Shown piece after piece: positions 1-9,582 of a stretch of 64,000 nucleotides of DNA (its first letter is position 1; each line of letters starts with the position of its first letter). The translations under genes were made by a program, and so were the position numbers. The notes under the pieces are model-generated. The model was not told the DNA's origin and searched no databases. It saw only the letters and a list, made by a program, of their open reading frames with translations. This DNA is from Nordella sp. HKS 07 (GTDB lineage Bacteria; Pseudomonadota; Alphaproteobacteria; Rhizobiales; Aestuariivirgaceae): positions 4,854,001 to 4,918,000 of the forward strand of contig NZ_CP049258.1 in NCBI RefSeq assembly GCF_011046735.1. The letters are read 5' to 3'.

Positions 1-1
1 G

Positions 2-586
2 GCGACAAGCCTCGCCGAAGCCTGGGCCTGCAAGGACGTCGCCGACTTCGGGCTTGTGCTGCTCGACCTCAGCCTGCCCGACGGCAGTGGCAGAGCCTTC
101 CTGGAGGCATTGCGGGCGCGAAAGGACCTGACGCCGGTCATCATCCTCACGGCGCGCGACCAGATATCCGATCGCATCGCCGGATTGAACAAGGGAGCCG
201 ACGACTATCTCGTCAAGCCGTTCGACCTCGGCGAGCTTTCGGCCAGGATCCATGCCGTGGCCCGTCGCTATGGGCAGGCGACCGCGCCCGTCTTCACCTG
301 GGATGGCGTCGTGATCACCCCGGCCGAGCGCCGGATCGTCCGGGATGGGAAGGCCGTCGAACTGACGGCCCGCGAATGGGCGGTTCTCGACCGGCTTCTG
401 CTGCGTCCGAAGGCGATCGTGTCCAAGGTGCAGATCGAGGAGGCGCTGTACGCCTTTGGCGCCGAAGTCGAAAGCAACACGGTCGAGGTCTATGTGAGCC
501 GGTTGCGCAAGAAGATCGGGCATGGCCTCATCGTCACCGCCCGCGGTGTCGGTTATCGGCTGGCGCCTCAGGACGGGACTCCATGA
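2..586 (+). CDS. OmpR-family response regulator, 5' end outside window
   Basis: This is the DNA-binding response regulator of a two-component system. The reading frame is open from base 2, so the gene begins before the window. The visible receiver part has the phospho-acceptor region LLDLSLPDG and the conserved lysine in DDYLVKPFD. A winged-helix output domain follows (TWDGVVITPAERR to YVSRLRKKIG and the closing GVGYRL), which places it in the OmpR/PhoB class and most like the TctD/QseB branch. Its stop overlaps the start of the kinase gene (ATGA), so the two are translationally coupled and are cognate partners by context. The target genes cannot be seen. Confidence 0.93.
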   Translation, partial: ATSLAEAWACKDVADFGLVLLDLSLPDGSGRAFLEALRARKDLTPVIILTARDQISDRIAGLNKGADDYLVKPFDLGELSARIHAVARRYGQATAPVFTWDGVVITPAERRIVRDGKAVELTAREWAVLDRLLLRPKAIVSKVQIEEALYAFGAEVESNTVEVYVSRLRKKIGHGLIVTARGVGYRLAPQDGTP

Positions 587-1881
587 CTCGGCGGCTGATC
601 CTTTGGCTCACAGCGGCGACCATTCTCTATTGGCTCGCCGCAGCGGGATTCGGCGTTCATGTGATGCGCGGTGAGTTCGACGAGGTCTTCGACACCACAC
701 TTCAGGAGACCGCGCAGCGTCTGCTGCCACTCCTGAACACGGCGAATGTCGAACGCGACGACTCGTTGAACCTGCCCCATCGCGAGGAATATCTCACTTA
801 CCAGCTCCGTACCGGCGACGGCCGGGTGCTGCTGCGCTCCCACGACGCGCCGGCGGCAGCCTTCACCGCCCCGTTGGAGCCCGGTTTCCACGACACGCCG
901 AATTACCGCATCTACACCGAAGCCGACACCGCGCAGGGGCTATTCCTGCAAGTGGCGGATCCGCTCGATCATCGCCGCGAGGCGGCGGCGGAAGGATCTT
1001 TCACGCTGATCCTCCCGATGCTCCTGCTGGCGCCGCTCAGCATCATCGCGATCTGGTTCATCGTATGGCGTGCCTTGGCGCCGATCGCGGTGTTGCGCGA
1101 CGAGATCGGACGGCGCGACGGTACGAATCTCGCAGCCTTGGCGCCCGGCAAGATACCGCCGGAGCTCAAAGGGATTGTCGCATCCGTCGACCGTCTGCTG
1201 GAGCGGCTGCGGGCCGCGCTCGCCGCCGAACGCGAGTTTGCCGCCAACAGTGCTCACGAACTGAGAACCCCCATCGCCGGGGCGCTGGCCCAGACGCAGC
1301 GCCTGCTGGCGGAGCTCCCTGAGGGTTCCGCCCGTAAACGGGCGTTTCAGATCGAAGCCTCCCTCAGCGCGCTCGGGCGGCTTGCCGAGAAACTCCTCCA
1401 ATTGGCGCGCGCCGAGGCCGGCATCGGCTCATCCGCGGACGAGGTCGATCTCCTGCCCGTCGTCAGGCTCGTCGTCAGCGACTTTCAACGGTCGCAACCG
1501 TCGTCGGGGCGCCTTCATCTGGCTGATTCCGGCGGCGCCGAACTCATCTGCCGGGTCGATGTCGATGCCTTCGCCATGGCGCTGCGGAATCTCATCGAAA
1601 ATGCTCTGCTTCACGGCGATGGCGGTGAAGTGCGCATATCGTTTGCGCCGCCCGGCACGATTTCAGTCGTCAATGGCGGCAAGATCGTCCCCGCGCACAA
1701 GCTTCAGGGCTTGAGGCAACGCTTCAAGCGTGGCGAGACTACCGGCGATGGAAGCGGCCTTGGCCTCGCGATCGCCGAGATGCTCGTTCGGCAGATGGGC
1801 TGGCGCCTCGAGCTGCTGTCGCCCGCCAGCGGACGCCGCGATGGATTCGAGGCCCGGCTCATCGTTGGTAAGAATCTCTAG
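583..1881 (+). CDS. Sensor histidine kinase, TctE/QseC-like
   Basis: This is the membrane histidine kinase partner of the upstream regulator, 432 aa. The start at 583 lies in the ATGA overlap. The first transmembrane segment spans about residues 5-27. A periplasmic sensor region of about 110 residues follows (type like the 2CSK_N domain), and a second transmembrane segment lies near 139-163. A HAMP-like linker leads to the H box SAHELRTP with phospho-acceptor His near residue 225. The N box NLIENALLHG lies near 336 and the G box GDGSGLGLA near 389. All catalytic motifs are intact. The ligand is unknown: relatives sense tricarboxylates, metals or quorum signals. Its stop codon overlaps the stop of the convergent phosphoesterase. 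Confidence 0.92.
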   Translation: MTRRLILWLTAATILYWLAAAGFGVHVMRGEFDEVFDTTLQETAQRLLPLLNTANVERDDSLNLPHREEYLTYQLRTGDGRVLLRSHDAPAAAFTAPLEPGFHDTPNYRIYTEADTAQGLFLQVADPLDHRREAAAEGSFTLILPMLLLAPLSIIAIWFIVWRALAPIAVLRDEIGRRDGTNLAALAPGKIPPELKGIVASVDRLLERLRAALAAEREFAANSAHELRTPIAGALAQTQRLLAELPEGSARKRAFQIEASLSALGRLAEKLLQLARAEAGIGSSADEVDLLPVVRLVVSDFQRSQPSSGRLHLADSGGAELICRVDVDAFAMALRNLIENALLHGDGGEVRISFAPPGTISVVNGGKIVPAHKLQGLRQRFKRGETTGDGSGLGLAIAEMLVRQMGWRLELLSPASGRRDGFEARLIVGKNL

Positions 1882-2695
1882 TGCCAGGTCCCGCGTTCGG
1901 CCTCGGGCGCCATGTCGGCGGGACGGCGGTTGAGGAATGCGTCCATATGCACGAGCACCTTATCGGGGCCGGCATGCACCACAGCATACATCGGCGGCTC
2001 GTCGCTGTAGATCGTCGGCACCGAGCCGCCGACCAGCGGCAGCTGATGTACGAGGCTCGGCGGCGCCGAAAAACTCATGCCGTGGAACTGGCCGCTGATC
2101 GGGCGATGGGCATGGCCGAAGAAGATGTGCCGCACCTGGCCTGAGGGCAGGAGAGCGAGAAAGTCCTCCGCGTCGTCGAGCATGATCAGATCCATGAGAT
2201 CATGGGCGATGGAGAAGGGCGGATGATGCATGAAGACATAGACCGGTCGATTGCCGGCCCGCGCCAGCTCCGTCTTGAGCCAGGCCTTGCGCTGATCGCA
2301 ATAGAGCCCGGCGGAGGAGGGCGGCCCCTTCAGCGTGTCGAGCATCAGGAACACGGCGTCGTCATGCGCGAAGGCGCTCTGCACGAAGCCTGCCTCATCG
2401 CGCGGACCTTCCGGGAAGACCGAGAGGAATTGGCTGCGATCGTCGTGATTGCCGAGCAGCAGATGCGTCGCGATCGGGAAATCGGCGAGGCGCGCCTTCA
2501 GCTGGCGATAGGCCAACAACTCGCCGCGCTCGGCAAGGTCGCCGCTGATCACCACGAAGGCCGCGTCGCGGTGGAACCGGACGATGTCGTCGAGGCAGGC
2601 CTCGAAACGGGCAAAGGGATCGAGCCCCAGAGCTTGTCGCCCTTTGGCACGAGATGCAGGTCACTCACATGGATGAATTTCACAGGGGCTGTCAC
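1878..2695 (-). pseudogene. Metallophosphoesterase (CpdA-like), frameshifted near the N terminus
   Basis: This is a calcineurin-like phosphodiesterase related to cyclic-nucleotide phosphodiesterase CpdA. On the minus strand a GTG at 2695, overlapping the transporter stop as GTGA, opens a frame reading KFIHVSDLHLVPKGDKLWG, the expected N terminus with the D-x-H metal motif. The match then jumps to another frame (LDPFARFEACLDD, then VVISGDLAERG) at the CCCC run at 2625-2628. One extra base there would restore a single 272-codon gene. The downstream part keeps GNHDDRSQF, FMHHPPF and GHAHRPISG, all normal family motifs. As written, only a product starting at the GTG near 2555 could be made, and it would lack the first metal ligands. 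This is either an assembly error or a recent loss. Confidence 0.75.
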
Positions 2696-4377
2696 TTGGC
2701 TTTCTTCTCCGGCTTTATACGGGAATCGCGAAGGAGTCCGGCCGCCTCGATGATCGGATAAGCGGCCGAGACGATATGCGAATTGATGCGGTGCAGATCG
2801 CGGATGATGTCGACGAAGAGCGCGCTCTTGCGCAGTGAGGCGCCCTTGGCCTTGCCGCTTTCGCGGAAATGCTCGTCGATGATTTTGTTCTCGAGGGAGC
2901 GGAAAGTGTCCTTCTGCTCGATCAGCCGCTTGGCGCCTTCGACGTCGCTCGAGGTGAGCACGCCGGTGGCAAGCCGCAGCGATTGGCTGATGATGAGGCA
3001 GAGGTCGTCGAGCGAGGCATGCTGCTTGACGGTGAAGGTGATCGCGAGCTTGGCCTTCGCCTTGATCCGGTCCGCCAGGTTGAGATGGATGACATCGCCC
3101 GCATGCTCGAGATTGCTCGCATAGAGCATGATCTCGAGCGCCCGCTTCGTGTCGGCCTTTTCGAGCTCCGCCTGGGTCAGGTCGGACAGGTAGCCATGCA
3201 CTGAGCTCTGATAGCGGTTGAGCCGCTCGTCGAGAGCCTTGAGCTCTTTAAGCTTCTCCAGACTGCTGCTGCGGAGCGCGACGATGGCCGTGTCGAACAT
3301 GCGGTCGAGCAATTCGCTCATGCGCACGGTCTCGATCGCCGCATTGGAGAGGGCGACGCTAGGCGTCGAGAGCGCCATCTGGTCGAGATAGCGCGGCTGG
3401 CTCAGATTGTCGGGAGCCTGCTTCTGGTCGGGCACGATCCTGGCCATGAGGCGCGAGACCTGCCGCGTGAAAGGCAGATAGATCAGGGCGGCGAGGAGGT
3501 TGAAGCCGGCATGGAAGGCGACCGCCTTCTCGATGACGCCGAACGGCAGCTCCATCACATAGGGGGCGATGCGGCCGACAAAGGCGAGCAGGACCACCGA
3601 GACGGTGCCGCGGCAGAAGAGATTGGCGAGCGGCAAGCGCCGGCCTTCCGGCGGCATCTGGAGGGTGGCGGTGACGGCCGGCAGGCCGCCGCCGAAATTG
3701 ACGCCCAGGATGAAACTCAAGGCGCCGGTGATGTCGAGGCTGCCATTGGCGAGGAAGGAGGCGATGAGCAGGATGACGGCGAGCGTCGAATGGCAGAGCC
3801 AGGCGAGGAGGGCGCCCACCAGGAACGCGAGGAGCGGCTCGCGGCCGATGGCGGTGAGCGCCTCATGGAAGAGCGTCGCCTCGCGTAGAGGCGCGGTGGC
3901 CCCGACGATGAGCTTGAGCGACAGGAACATGAGGCCGAAGCCGATGAGGATGCGGCCGAGATTATGGGGGCGGAACTCGTTGGAGGCGGTGAAGGTGACA
4001 TAGCCGGCGAAGAGAAGCAGCGGCGACACCCACAAGGCATAAGAGCTGCTGGAGGCGAAGACGGCGGAGACGAGCGCCGATCCGACATCGGCGCCGAGCA
4101 GCACGGCGAGGCCGATCGAGGTACCGATGGCGCCCGAGGCGGCGAGGCCGGCGACGATGAGGGCCATCGCGGTGGCGCTGCCCAGGGCCGCCGTTGCCAT
4201 GCCGCCGGCCAGGAAGGCCGACGCGCCATTGCCGAGCCGCTGCTGGATGAAGTGCTTGAGCCGGTCGCCCCAGCCGCGCATGATGCCGGTGCGCACCATG
4301 CGCACCCCCCACAGCAGAATAGCAACGCCGCCGAGAAGCTCAATGATGACTGTCGTCCCGGCTGTCATCTGGTTCAA
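2692..4377 (-). CDS. Na/Pi-cotransporter family protein with PhoU-like C-terminal domain
   Basis: This is an integral membrane transporter of the PNaS/NptA type, 561 aa. Residues 1-320 hold two inverted Na/Pi repeats with many hydrophobic helices. Residues 350-540 form a soluble helical PhoU-like domain, as in E. coli YjbB. The QSSS signature of phosphate-transporting members is not seen. At the equivalent places the protein reads TAALGSATAM and LCHSTLAV. It lies downstream of the phosphonate genes on the same strand and overlaps the phosphoesterase gene. Because phosphonoacetate hydrolysis releases phosphate, an exporter role like that reported for YjbB is plausible here, but this is inference. 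The altered signature leaves the substrate open. Confidence 0.85.
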   Translation of the reverse strand: MNQMTAGTTVIIELLGGVAILLWGVRMVRTGIMRGWGDRLKHFIQQRLGNGASAFLAGGMATAALGSATAMALIVAGLAASGAIGTSIGLAVLLGADVGSALVSAVFASSSSYALWVSPLLLFAGYVTFTASNEFRPHNLGRILIGFGLMFLSLKLIVGATAPLREATLFHEALTAIGREPLLAFLVGALLAWLCHSTLAVILLIASFLANGSLDITGALSFILGVNFGGGLPAVTATLQMPPEGRRLPLANLFCRGTVSVVLLAFVGRIAPYVMELPFGVIEKAVAFHAGFNLLAALIYLPFTRQVSRLMARIVPDQKQAPDNLSQPRYLDQMALSTPSVALSNAAIETVRMSELLDRMFDTAIVALRSSSLEKLKELKALDERLNRYQSSVHGYLSDLTQAELEKADTKRALEIMLYASNLEHAGDVIHLNLADRIKAKAKLAITFTVKQHASLDDLCLIISQSLRLATGVLTSSDVEGAKRLIEQKDTFRSLENKIIDEHFRESGKAKGASLRKSALFVDIIRDLHRINSHIVSAAYPIIEAAGLLRDSRIKPEKKAK

Positions 4378-4378
4378 T

Positions 4379-4573
4379 CTCCCTCCGCCGCGCGAAGCGC
4401 GGGGAGGGTGGACGCCCGCAGGGCGGACGGGTGGGGTGTCTCCACCGTCAGGCGTTCAACCATTGTTTTGATCAGCGTGCAGGAGTCATGCTTGAGAGAT
4501 TTCCCTTGCGCGGACACCCCACCCGTCGCGCGTTCCGCGCGCCACCCTCCCCGCCTTCGGCGGCGGAGGGAGG
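4379..4573. repeat. Pair of inverted extragenic palindromic repeats
   Basis: The 211-base gap between the transporter and phnY carries a repeat copy at about 4379-4441 and an inverted copy at about 4510-4573. Each copy has a hairpin core (CTCCCTCCGCC, CGCGAAGCGCG and GGACGGGTGGGGTG in the first copy, their complements in the second). The arrangement resembles a REP doublet. No gene is seen in this gap. Confidence 0.7.
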
Positions 4574-4588
4574 AACGGGAAATGACCC

Positions 4589-6049
4589 TCAATTCGGCCA
4601 GGGCAGCGACCAGGTTTTCACATTCGTGTAGAATTTCATCGCCTCCAGGACGCCTTCTTTGACGCCGTTTCCGGAGTCCTTGATACCCCCGAAGGGAGAC
4701 ATCTCGATCCGGTAGCCAGGCACTTCCCAGATATTCACGGTGCCGACCCTTAGTCCTTCAATGAATCGGGTGATGCGGTCAAGCCGGTTGGTGCACACGC
4801 CGGAGGAAAGCCCGAAGGGTGTCGAATTGGAGATCCGCATCACCGCCTCGTCGTCATTGGGCACGCGCACGATCGGGATGATCGGGCCGAAGGTCTCCTC
4901 GAAGACGAGCTCGGATTCATGCGGCACATGGTCGACCGTGATCGGGGGCAGCAGCGCTCCCTGGCGGCCGGGATGATAGAGTACCTTGGCGCCCTGTTCG
5001 GCGGCGAGGTGGACGCGCTTCTCGAACAGAGCCGCCGCCTCTTCATGCACGACGGTGCCGAGATCGGTCTCGGGCGCCATGGGGTCGCCAAATTTGATCT
5101 TCTTCGCCTTCTCCAGCACCAGGGGCACGAACCTGTCGGCGATACGCTCCTGCACCAATATGCGCTTCACCGCGGTGCAGCGCTGGCCGGAATTGCGTGT
5201 GGCGCCCTGAACGGCCAGCTCGGCGGCCTTGTCGAGGTCGCTGTCCGAGAGGTCGTCGAGCACGATCAGCGGATCATTGCCGCCGAGCTCGAGCGCAGCG
5301 CGCCGGTAGCCGGCCTTTTCGGCGATGATCTTGCCGACCCTGACGCCGCCGGTGAAGGTGATGATATCGATGTCGCCATTGGTCACCATCTCTTCGCCGA
5401 TGTCCTGCGGCCAGCCGGTGACGACCTGGAACATTTCGGGCGGCAATCCCGCTTCATAGAGGATGTCGGCCAACGCGATGGCCGTGAGAGGGGTCAGCTC
5501 GGTCGGCTTGCACACGACGCAGTTGTTGGTGGCGATGGCCGGCGCCACCTTGTGGGACACCATGTTGAGCGGATGGTTGAAGGGCGTGATCGCCGAGATC
5601 ACGCCTATGGGCTCGCGCTTGGTGAAGATCTTGCGCGCCTTGCCTTGCGGGGTGAGGTCGCAGGAGAAGATCTGCCCGTCATCGAGAATGGCGAGCTGGC
5701 CGGCGAGCGAATAGACGTCATAGGCCCGGCCGCATTCATAGAGCGAATCCTTCTTCGACAGCCCAAGCTCGAGGGTGATGAGGTCGGAGAGCTGGTCGCG
5801 CCGGTCGCGGATGAGCTCGGCGGTGCGGAACAGGATCTGCTGGCGCTCATAGCGGGTGAGCTTCGGGGTGAAGTTCCGGGCGATGGAGAAGGCGCAGGCG
5901 GCGTGCTCCGGCCGTCCCGCCGGCACCGTGCCGATGATCTCGCCGGTATAGGGATAGTGAACCGGAACCACGTCTTCCGTCTCGATCCGCTTGCCGCCGA
6001 TCCGCATGGATTCCGTGATGACTTTGCGCGTGGGCGTGATCTTGTTCAT
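4589..6049 (-). CDS. phnY: Phosphonoacetaldehyde dehydrogenase
   Basis: This NAD-dependent aldehyde dehydrogenase should oxidise phosphonoacetaldehyde to phosphonoacetate, the second step of 2-aminoethylphosphonate breakdown. The start at 6049 ([10 protein letters not shown]) gives 486 aa, five residues shorter than the longest frame. Catalytic features are intact: oxyanion Asn158 in PFNHP, Lys181 in the nucleotide-binding KPTELTP, general base Glu254 in LELGG and nucleophile Cys291 in GQRCTAVKR. The specific substrate is assigned mainly from context, since phnA and phnW lie directly upstream on the same strand. Without that context it would be called a generic ALDH. The ribosome binding site is weak. 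Confidence 0.88.
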   Translation of the reverse strand: MNKITPTRKVITESMRIGGKRIETEDVVPVHYPYTGEIIGTVPAGRPEHAACAFSIARNFTPKLTRYERQQILFRTAELIRDRRDQLSDLITLELGLSKKDSLYECGRAYDVYSLAGQLAILDDGQIFSCDLTPQGKARKIFTKREPIGVISAITPFNHPLNMVSHKVAPAIATNNCVVCKPTELTPLTAIALADILYEAGLPPEMFQVVTGWPQDIGEEMVTNGDIDIITFTGGVRVGKIIAEKAGYRRAALELGGNDPLIVLDDLSDSDLDKAAELAVQGATRNSGQRCTAVKRILVQERIADRFVPLVLEKAKKIKFGDPMAPETDLGTVVHEEAAALFEKRVHLAAEQGAKVLYHPGRQGALLPPITVDHVPHESELVFEETFGPIIPIVRVPNDDEAVMRISNSTPFGLSSGVCTNRLDRITRFIEGLRVGTVNIWEVPGYRIEMSPFGGIKDSGNGVKEGVLEAMKFYTNVKTWSLPWPN

Positions 6050-6061
6050 GGGTGTTGGTCT

Positions 6062-6112
6062 CACTGCATTTCCCCTCCCCCTTGCGGGGAGGGGTTGGGG
6101 GTGGGGGGCGGT
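6062..6112. repeat. Extragenic palindromic repeat (CTCCCCC-TTGC-GGGGAG type)
   Basis: The short gap between phnY and phnA contains CCCTCCCCCTTGCGGGGAGG followed by a run reading TTGGGGGTGGGG. A close copy in the same orientation lies at 21437-21482. The element is a GC-rich hairpin with a G-rich tail, of a style dispersed through many Hyphomicrobiales genomes. Confidence 0.75.
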
Positions 6113-6120
6113 CGGCGCCG

Positions 6121-7386
6121 TCAGGCCGCTTTCTCTCGACCGGCGGCGATGTGATTGCAGCCGATGGCGAAGGCGTCGAAATTGCGCAGCGTGCCGGCGA
6201 GGCCCTGGGTCTTGCGGTTGACGATGATCGGGATTTCCTGCTCGCTGAGCCCGCCATGCGAGCGCAGCGGCTCGGTGAGGCCCGACAGATCATGCTTGTC
6301 GCGGCTGGTGCCGATCACCTTGCTGTGGGTCTTGCCGCCCGAGACGACGATGAGATCGCCCATACGGTCTTCCGGCAGCTCGAAGCGGGCTGAGCCCTCC
6401 TGGCGGCCGAGCACCACGTCGATGCCGGGCTGGCTGGCGATGAAGGCGAGGACGTCGCTGGCTTCGGGGCCATAGAGATAGACGGTGGCGAAGGAGCCGA
6501 GCGCCCCGTGGTGAACGACGTAAGGATCGGTGATCGGCAGGATCACCTTGGTCTTGCCGGCTCCGAACCGAGTGTCCAGCACGTCCTGGAGGAAGATCAC
6601 ATCGGGCTCGCCATTGGCCAGATGCTTGTCCTTCATGCCATGGTCGGCGACGATCACCACGATGGCGCCGAGCGCGTCGAGCGCGCCCAGATAGCGGTCC
6701 ATCATGGCGTAGAAGTCGTTGGCCCTGGGCGTGCCCGGCGCGTGCTTGTGCTGGATATAGTCGGTGGTCGACAGATACATGAGATCGGGCTTCATCGACT
6801 TCAGCAGCTCGACGCCCGCCGCGAACACGAATTCGGAGAGTTCGGCCGAATAGACATCCGGCACCGGCAGCCCGGTGAGCCGGCGCGCGTCCTCGATGCC
6901 ATTGTCGGCGAGCGTCGCCTTGTCGGCCTTCTCGGAAGAGAAGCAGACGGCGCTGCCGTCGAAAACGAGACCCTTGCCGAGCAGGAGACGCAGCTTGTCC
7001 TTGGCCGTGACCACCGCGACCTTGGCGCCGGCCTTCTGGAAAGCCGCGAAGATCGTCGGCGCCCTGAGCCATCTGGGGTCGTTCATCATCACCTCGCGTC
7101 CCGTTTCTGGATCGATGAGGTAGTTGCCGCAAATGCCGTGAACGGCGGGCGGGCGCCCGGTGACGATCGACAGGTTGTTGGGATTGGTGAAGCTCGGCAT
7201 GGCGGAAAGGCCGAGGCGGCTCTCGCCCTTGGCCGTCATCGCATCGAGATGCGGCATGAGGCCTTGCCGGCGCGCGCGCTCCATATAGGCCGCTTCGCTG
7301 CCGTCGCAGCAGACAACCACCAGCGGGGTTTCCGGCCAGGCATAGGTCCGGCCGTTGACCGTTACGGATTTTCGATTCTGGATCAT
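6121..7386 (-). CDS. phnA: Phosphonoacetate hydrolase
   Basis: This zinc enzyme of the alkaline-phosphatase superfamily cleaves the C-P bond of phosphonoacetate to acetate and phosphate. The length of 421 aa is normal. The catalytic set known from the Sinorhizobium enzyme can be placed: Asp28 (CCDGS), nucleophile Thr67 (PSFTNPNN), Asp209 and His213 (TTDYIQH), Asp248 and His249 (VADHG), and His377 (RSHGGLS). It sits between phnW and phnY, all on the minus strand, forming a PhnW-PhnA-PhnY module. This route releases phosphate together with usable carbon and nitrogen. Identification is firm. Confidence 0.95.
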   Translation of the reverse strand: MIQNRKSVTVNGRTYAWPETPLVVVCCDGSEAAYMERARRQGLMPHLDAMTAKGESRLGLSAMPSFTNPNNLSIVTGRPPAVHGICGNYLIDPETGREVMMNDPRWLRAPTIFAAFQKAGAKVAVVTAKDKLRLLLGKGLVFDGSAVCFSSEKADKATLADNGIEDARRLTGLPVPDVYSAELSEFVFAAGVELLKSMKPDLMYLSTTDYIQHKHAPGTPRANDFYAMMDRYLGALDALGAIVVIVADHGMKDKHLANGEPDVIFLQDVLDTRFGAGKTKVILPITDPYVVHHGALGSFATVYLYGPEASDVLAFIASQPGIDVVLGRQEGSARFELPEDRMGDLIVVSGGKTHSKVIGTSRDKHDLSGLTEPLRSHGGLSEQEIPIIVNRKTQGLAGTLRNFDAFAIGCNHIAAGREKAA

Positions 7387-7416
7387 GAGGTTGGCTCGTT
7401 TTCCGGACTCTATCTC

Positions 7417-8637
7417 TTAAGATTCTAACGGATGCATGTCGGCGACCTTCATCTCGGCCAGGACGTCGCGGATGGCGGCCAGCGCGCCGCGGATCACCGC
7501 CTCGTCGATCTGTCCGATCGTGCCGATGCGGAAGCTCGGCCGCTTGGTGAGCTTGCCTGGATAGATCGCATAGCCGCGCTGGCGCAGAGCCTCGTAGAAC
7601 GTCTCGAAATGGAAATTGGGATCGCGCGGGGTGAGGAAGGTCTGGATGATCGGGCCGGCCTCGTCGTCGCTGAGCAGCGTCTCGATCCCCATGTCGCGCA
7701 TGCCCTTCACCAGCAGCTCGGCATTGTGCTTGTAGCGGGCGGACCGGGCCGGGAGACCGCCGGCATGGGCGTATTCCTGCAGGGCCTTCTGGAAGGCGAC
7801 GAGCGCATGGGTAGGCGGCGTGAAGCGGAACTGGCCGGTGCGCTGAAGCACCGTCCACTGCTCATAGAGATCGAGCACCGTCGAATGGCAGTGGCCTTCA
7901 CTCTCCTCCAGGACCGTGCGCTTGACCAGCACATAGGCGAAGCCCGGCACGCCCTCGATGCATTTGTTGGAGGACGAGACCATCACGTCGATGTTCCAGC
8001 CGGTCATGTCGATGGGAATGGCGCCGAAGGAGGACATGGCATCGACCATGATGGTCAGCGCCCGGCCCTGGACGGCTTTGCAGATCGCCTCGATGGGATT
8101 GATGATGCCGGACGTCGTCTCGCAATGGACGAGCCAGAGATGGCTGATGGTGCGGTCGGCATTCAGAGCGGCGACGACGTCCTCAGGGGTAGGCGCCTCG
8201 CTGTCGCCCTTGTCAAGTGTCACCACGGGCCGGCCGAGGCGGTTGAGGATCTTGGCGGCTCGCTCGCCATAGGCGCCGTTGCACACGACCAGCGTCTTGT
8301 AGCGCTTGGTCGGGCAGAAGCTGCCGAGCGCCGCCTCGATGGCGAAGGTGCCGGAGCCTTGCATGATCACGCACTCATAGTTCGGTCCGCAATGCGCGAG
8401 ATCGAGCAGGGAGACGCGTATCCCCTTGACGATCTCGCGGAATTCGACGTCGCGCGATCCGTAATCGGCGAGCATCGCGATCTTCACCCCGCGCGAGGTG
8501 GTCAGCGGCCCGGGCGTCAGGAGATAGGGCATGTCCTCCTGGCCCTCGGGGCCGTTGAAGGTGGGAATGAACGACGCGGAAAGAGCGGTGGCGGGGGTCA
8601 TGCGGGGAGAGCCTCGGGTAATTGCCTGTGCGGTCAT
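7417..8637 (-). CDS. phnW: 2-aminoethylphosphonate:pyruvate aminotransferase
   Basis: This PLP-dependent class V aminotransferase converts 2-aminoethylphosphonate plus pyruvate to phosphonoacetaldehyde plus alanine. It is 406 aa. The PLP lysine is Lys225 in SSSNKCIEG and the cofactor-nitrogen aspartate is Asp199 in MVDAMSSFG. The substrate-side signature LLTPGPLTTS starts near residue 39. The first 30-35 residues extend beyond most family members, so an internal ATG at residue 13 is also possible. It is the first gene of the phnWAY set and faces a divergent LysR gene across a 78-base gap with a palindromic operator. Transamination links phosphonate use to nitrogen supply. Confidence 0.95.
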   Translation of the reverse strand: MTAQAITRGSPRMTPATALSASFIPTFNGPEGQEDMPYLLTPGPLTTSRGVKIAMLADYGSRDVEFREIVKGIRVSLLDLAHCGPNYECVIMQGSGTFAIEAALGSFCPTKRYKTLVVCNGAYGERAAKILNRLGRPVVTLDKGDSEAPTPEDVVAALNADRTISHLWLVHCETTSGIINPIEAICKAVQGRALTIMVDAMSSFGAIPIDMTGWNIDVMVSSSNKCIEGVPGFAYVLVKRTVLEESEGHCHSTVLDLYEQWTVLQRTGQFRFTPPTHALVAFQKALQEYAHAGGLPARSARYKHNAELLVKGMRDMGIETLLSDDEAGPIIQTFLTPRDPNFHFETFYEALRQRGYAIYPGKLTKRPSFRIGTIGQIDEAVIRGALAAIRDVLAEMKVADMHPLES

Positions 8638-8652
8638 CTCGCGCCGGCGCTA

Positions 8653-8704
8653 TACATAAGTCAAATCGTAAGAACATATATTGAATATAAGTCTGACTTA
8701 TGTA
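8653..8704. promoter_or_regulatory. Probable LysR operator between phnW and its regulator
   Basis: An 11-bp perfect inverted repeat, TACATAAGTCA (8653-8663) and TGACTTATGTA (8694-8704), spans an AT-rich 30-base centre in the divergent phnW/lysR gap. A third half, ATAAGTC, lies at 8687-8693. The A/T-rich stretch stands out from its GC-rich surroundings and is the obvious control site for both genes. Confidence 0.65.
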
Positions 8705-8715
8705 AGTTTGCGGAC

Positions 8716-9582
8716 ATGCGCTATGCCCAGCTGAAGGCCTTTCACGCGGTTGCAGTGAACGGCGGTTTCTCCAAAGCCGCCGGGAGGCTGGCGCTCACCC
8801 AGCCGGCTATCTCCGATCACATCCGTAAGCTTGAGGAAGCCTATGGGGCGGAACTTTTCCTGCGCCGTCGGGGCGGCGTCGAGCTCACCGCTTTCGCGCG
8901 CAAGCTTTTCGCGGTGACCGAGCGTATGTTCGAGGCGGAAGCCGAGGCGCTGGAGCTTTTGTCGCGCGCCAAGGGGATTGAAGAGGGGACCCTGAGCATT
9001 GGCGCCGACGCGGCCACGCATGTGCTGCCGCTCGTCCGCCGATTCCTGGAGCGCTATCCAAAGATCCAGGTTCGGCTCGTGGCCGGCAATTCGGCCCAGC
9101 TCCTCGAGCGGCTCCACCGTTTCGAGATCGACTTCGCCGTCATCGCCGAGATGCCGCCGCAGCCGACCTATCACACGGAGCTGCTGCGCGACGACGAGAT
9201 CAAAGCCTTCACCGCGGCGACCCATCCTTTCGCCAGGCGAGCCGAGATTTCGCTCGCCGAGTTCGCCCAACAGCCGGTCGTCCTGCGCGAGGTAGGCTCA
9301 GCCACCCGCGGCCTGCTCCTCACCGAAATCGCACGGCGCTCGCTTGCGCTTGCCAATGTCATGGAGATCGAAAGCCGCGAGGCGGCGCGCGAGGCGGTGG
9401 CGGGCGGCATGGGGGTCGGCATCATTTCGAGTGCCGAGATCGTGCCGGATGCCCGGCTCCACATGCTGCGCTTCAGCGACTGGCAGGCGACCATGAGCGA
9501 ATGGCTCGTCTGTCTTGCCGCGCGTGCCGATCTTCAGATCATCCGCGCTGTACTGGGGCTTCTGCGGCGCAGATCACGGTGA
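8716..9582 (+). CDS. LysR-family regulator of the phn genes
   Basis: This is a LysR-type transcription factor, 288 aa. The start ATG at 8716 is supported by the textbook N-terminal helix-turn-helix (MRYAQLKAFHAVA, GGFSKAAGRLALTQPAIS, LEEAYGAELF). The effector-binding part starts near residue 90 (GTLSIGADAATHVLP). Divergent placement from phnW and the palindrome between them imply that it controls phnWAY, probably as an activator responding to 2-aminoethylphosphonate. LysR proteins fused to or beside phnW are common in proteobacteria. The effector is inferred. Confidence 0.9.
   Translation: MRYAQLKAFHAVAVNGGFSKAAGRLALTQPAISDHIRKLEEAYGAELFLRRRGGVELTAFARKLFAVTERMFEAEAEALELLSRAKGIEEGTLSIGADAATHVLPLVRRFLERYPKIQVRLVAGNSAQLLERLHRFEIDFAVIAEMPPQPTYHTELLRDDEIKAFTAATHPFARRAEISLAEFAQQPVVLREVGSATRGLLLTEIARRSLALANVMEIESREAAREAVAGGMGVGIISSAEIVPDARLHMLRFSDWQATMSEWLVCLAARADLQIIRAVLGLLRRRSR

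Noticed and set aside
7432-8715. A 428-codon extension of the LysR gene opposite phnW.
   Set aside because: The LysR helix-turn-helix starts at 8716. The upstream part is the antisense of phnW.
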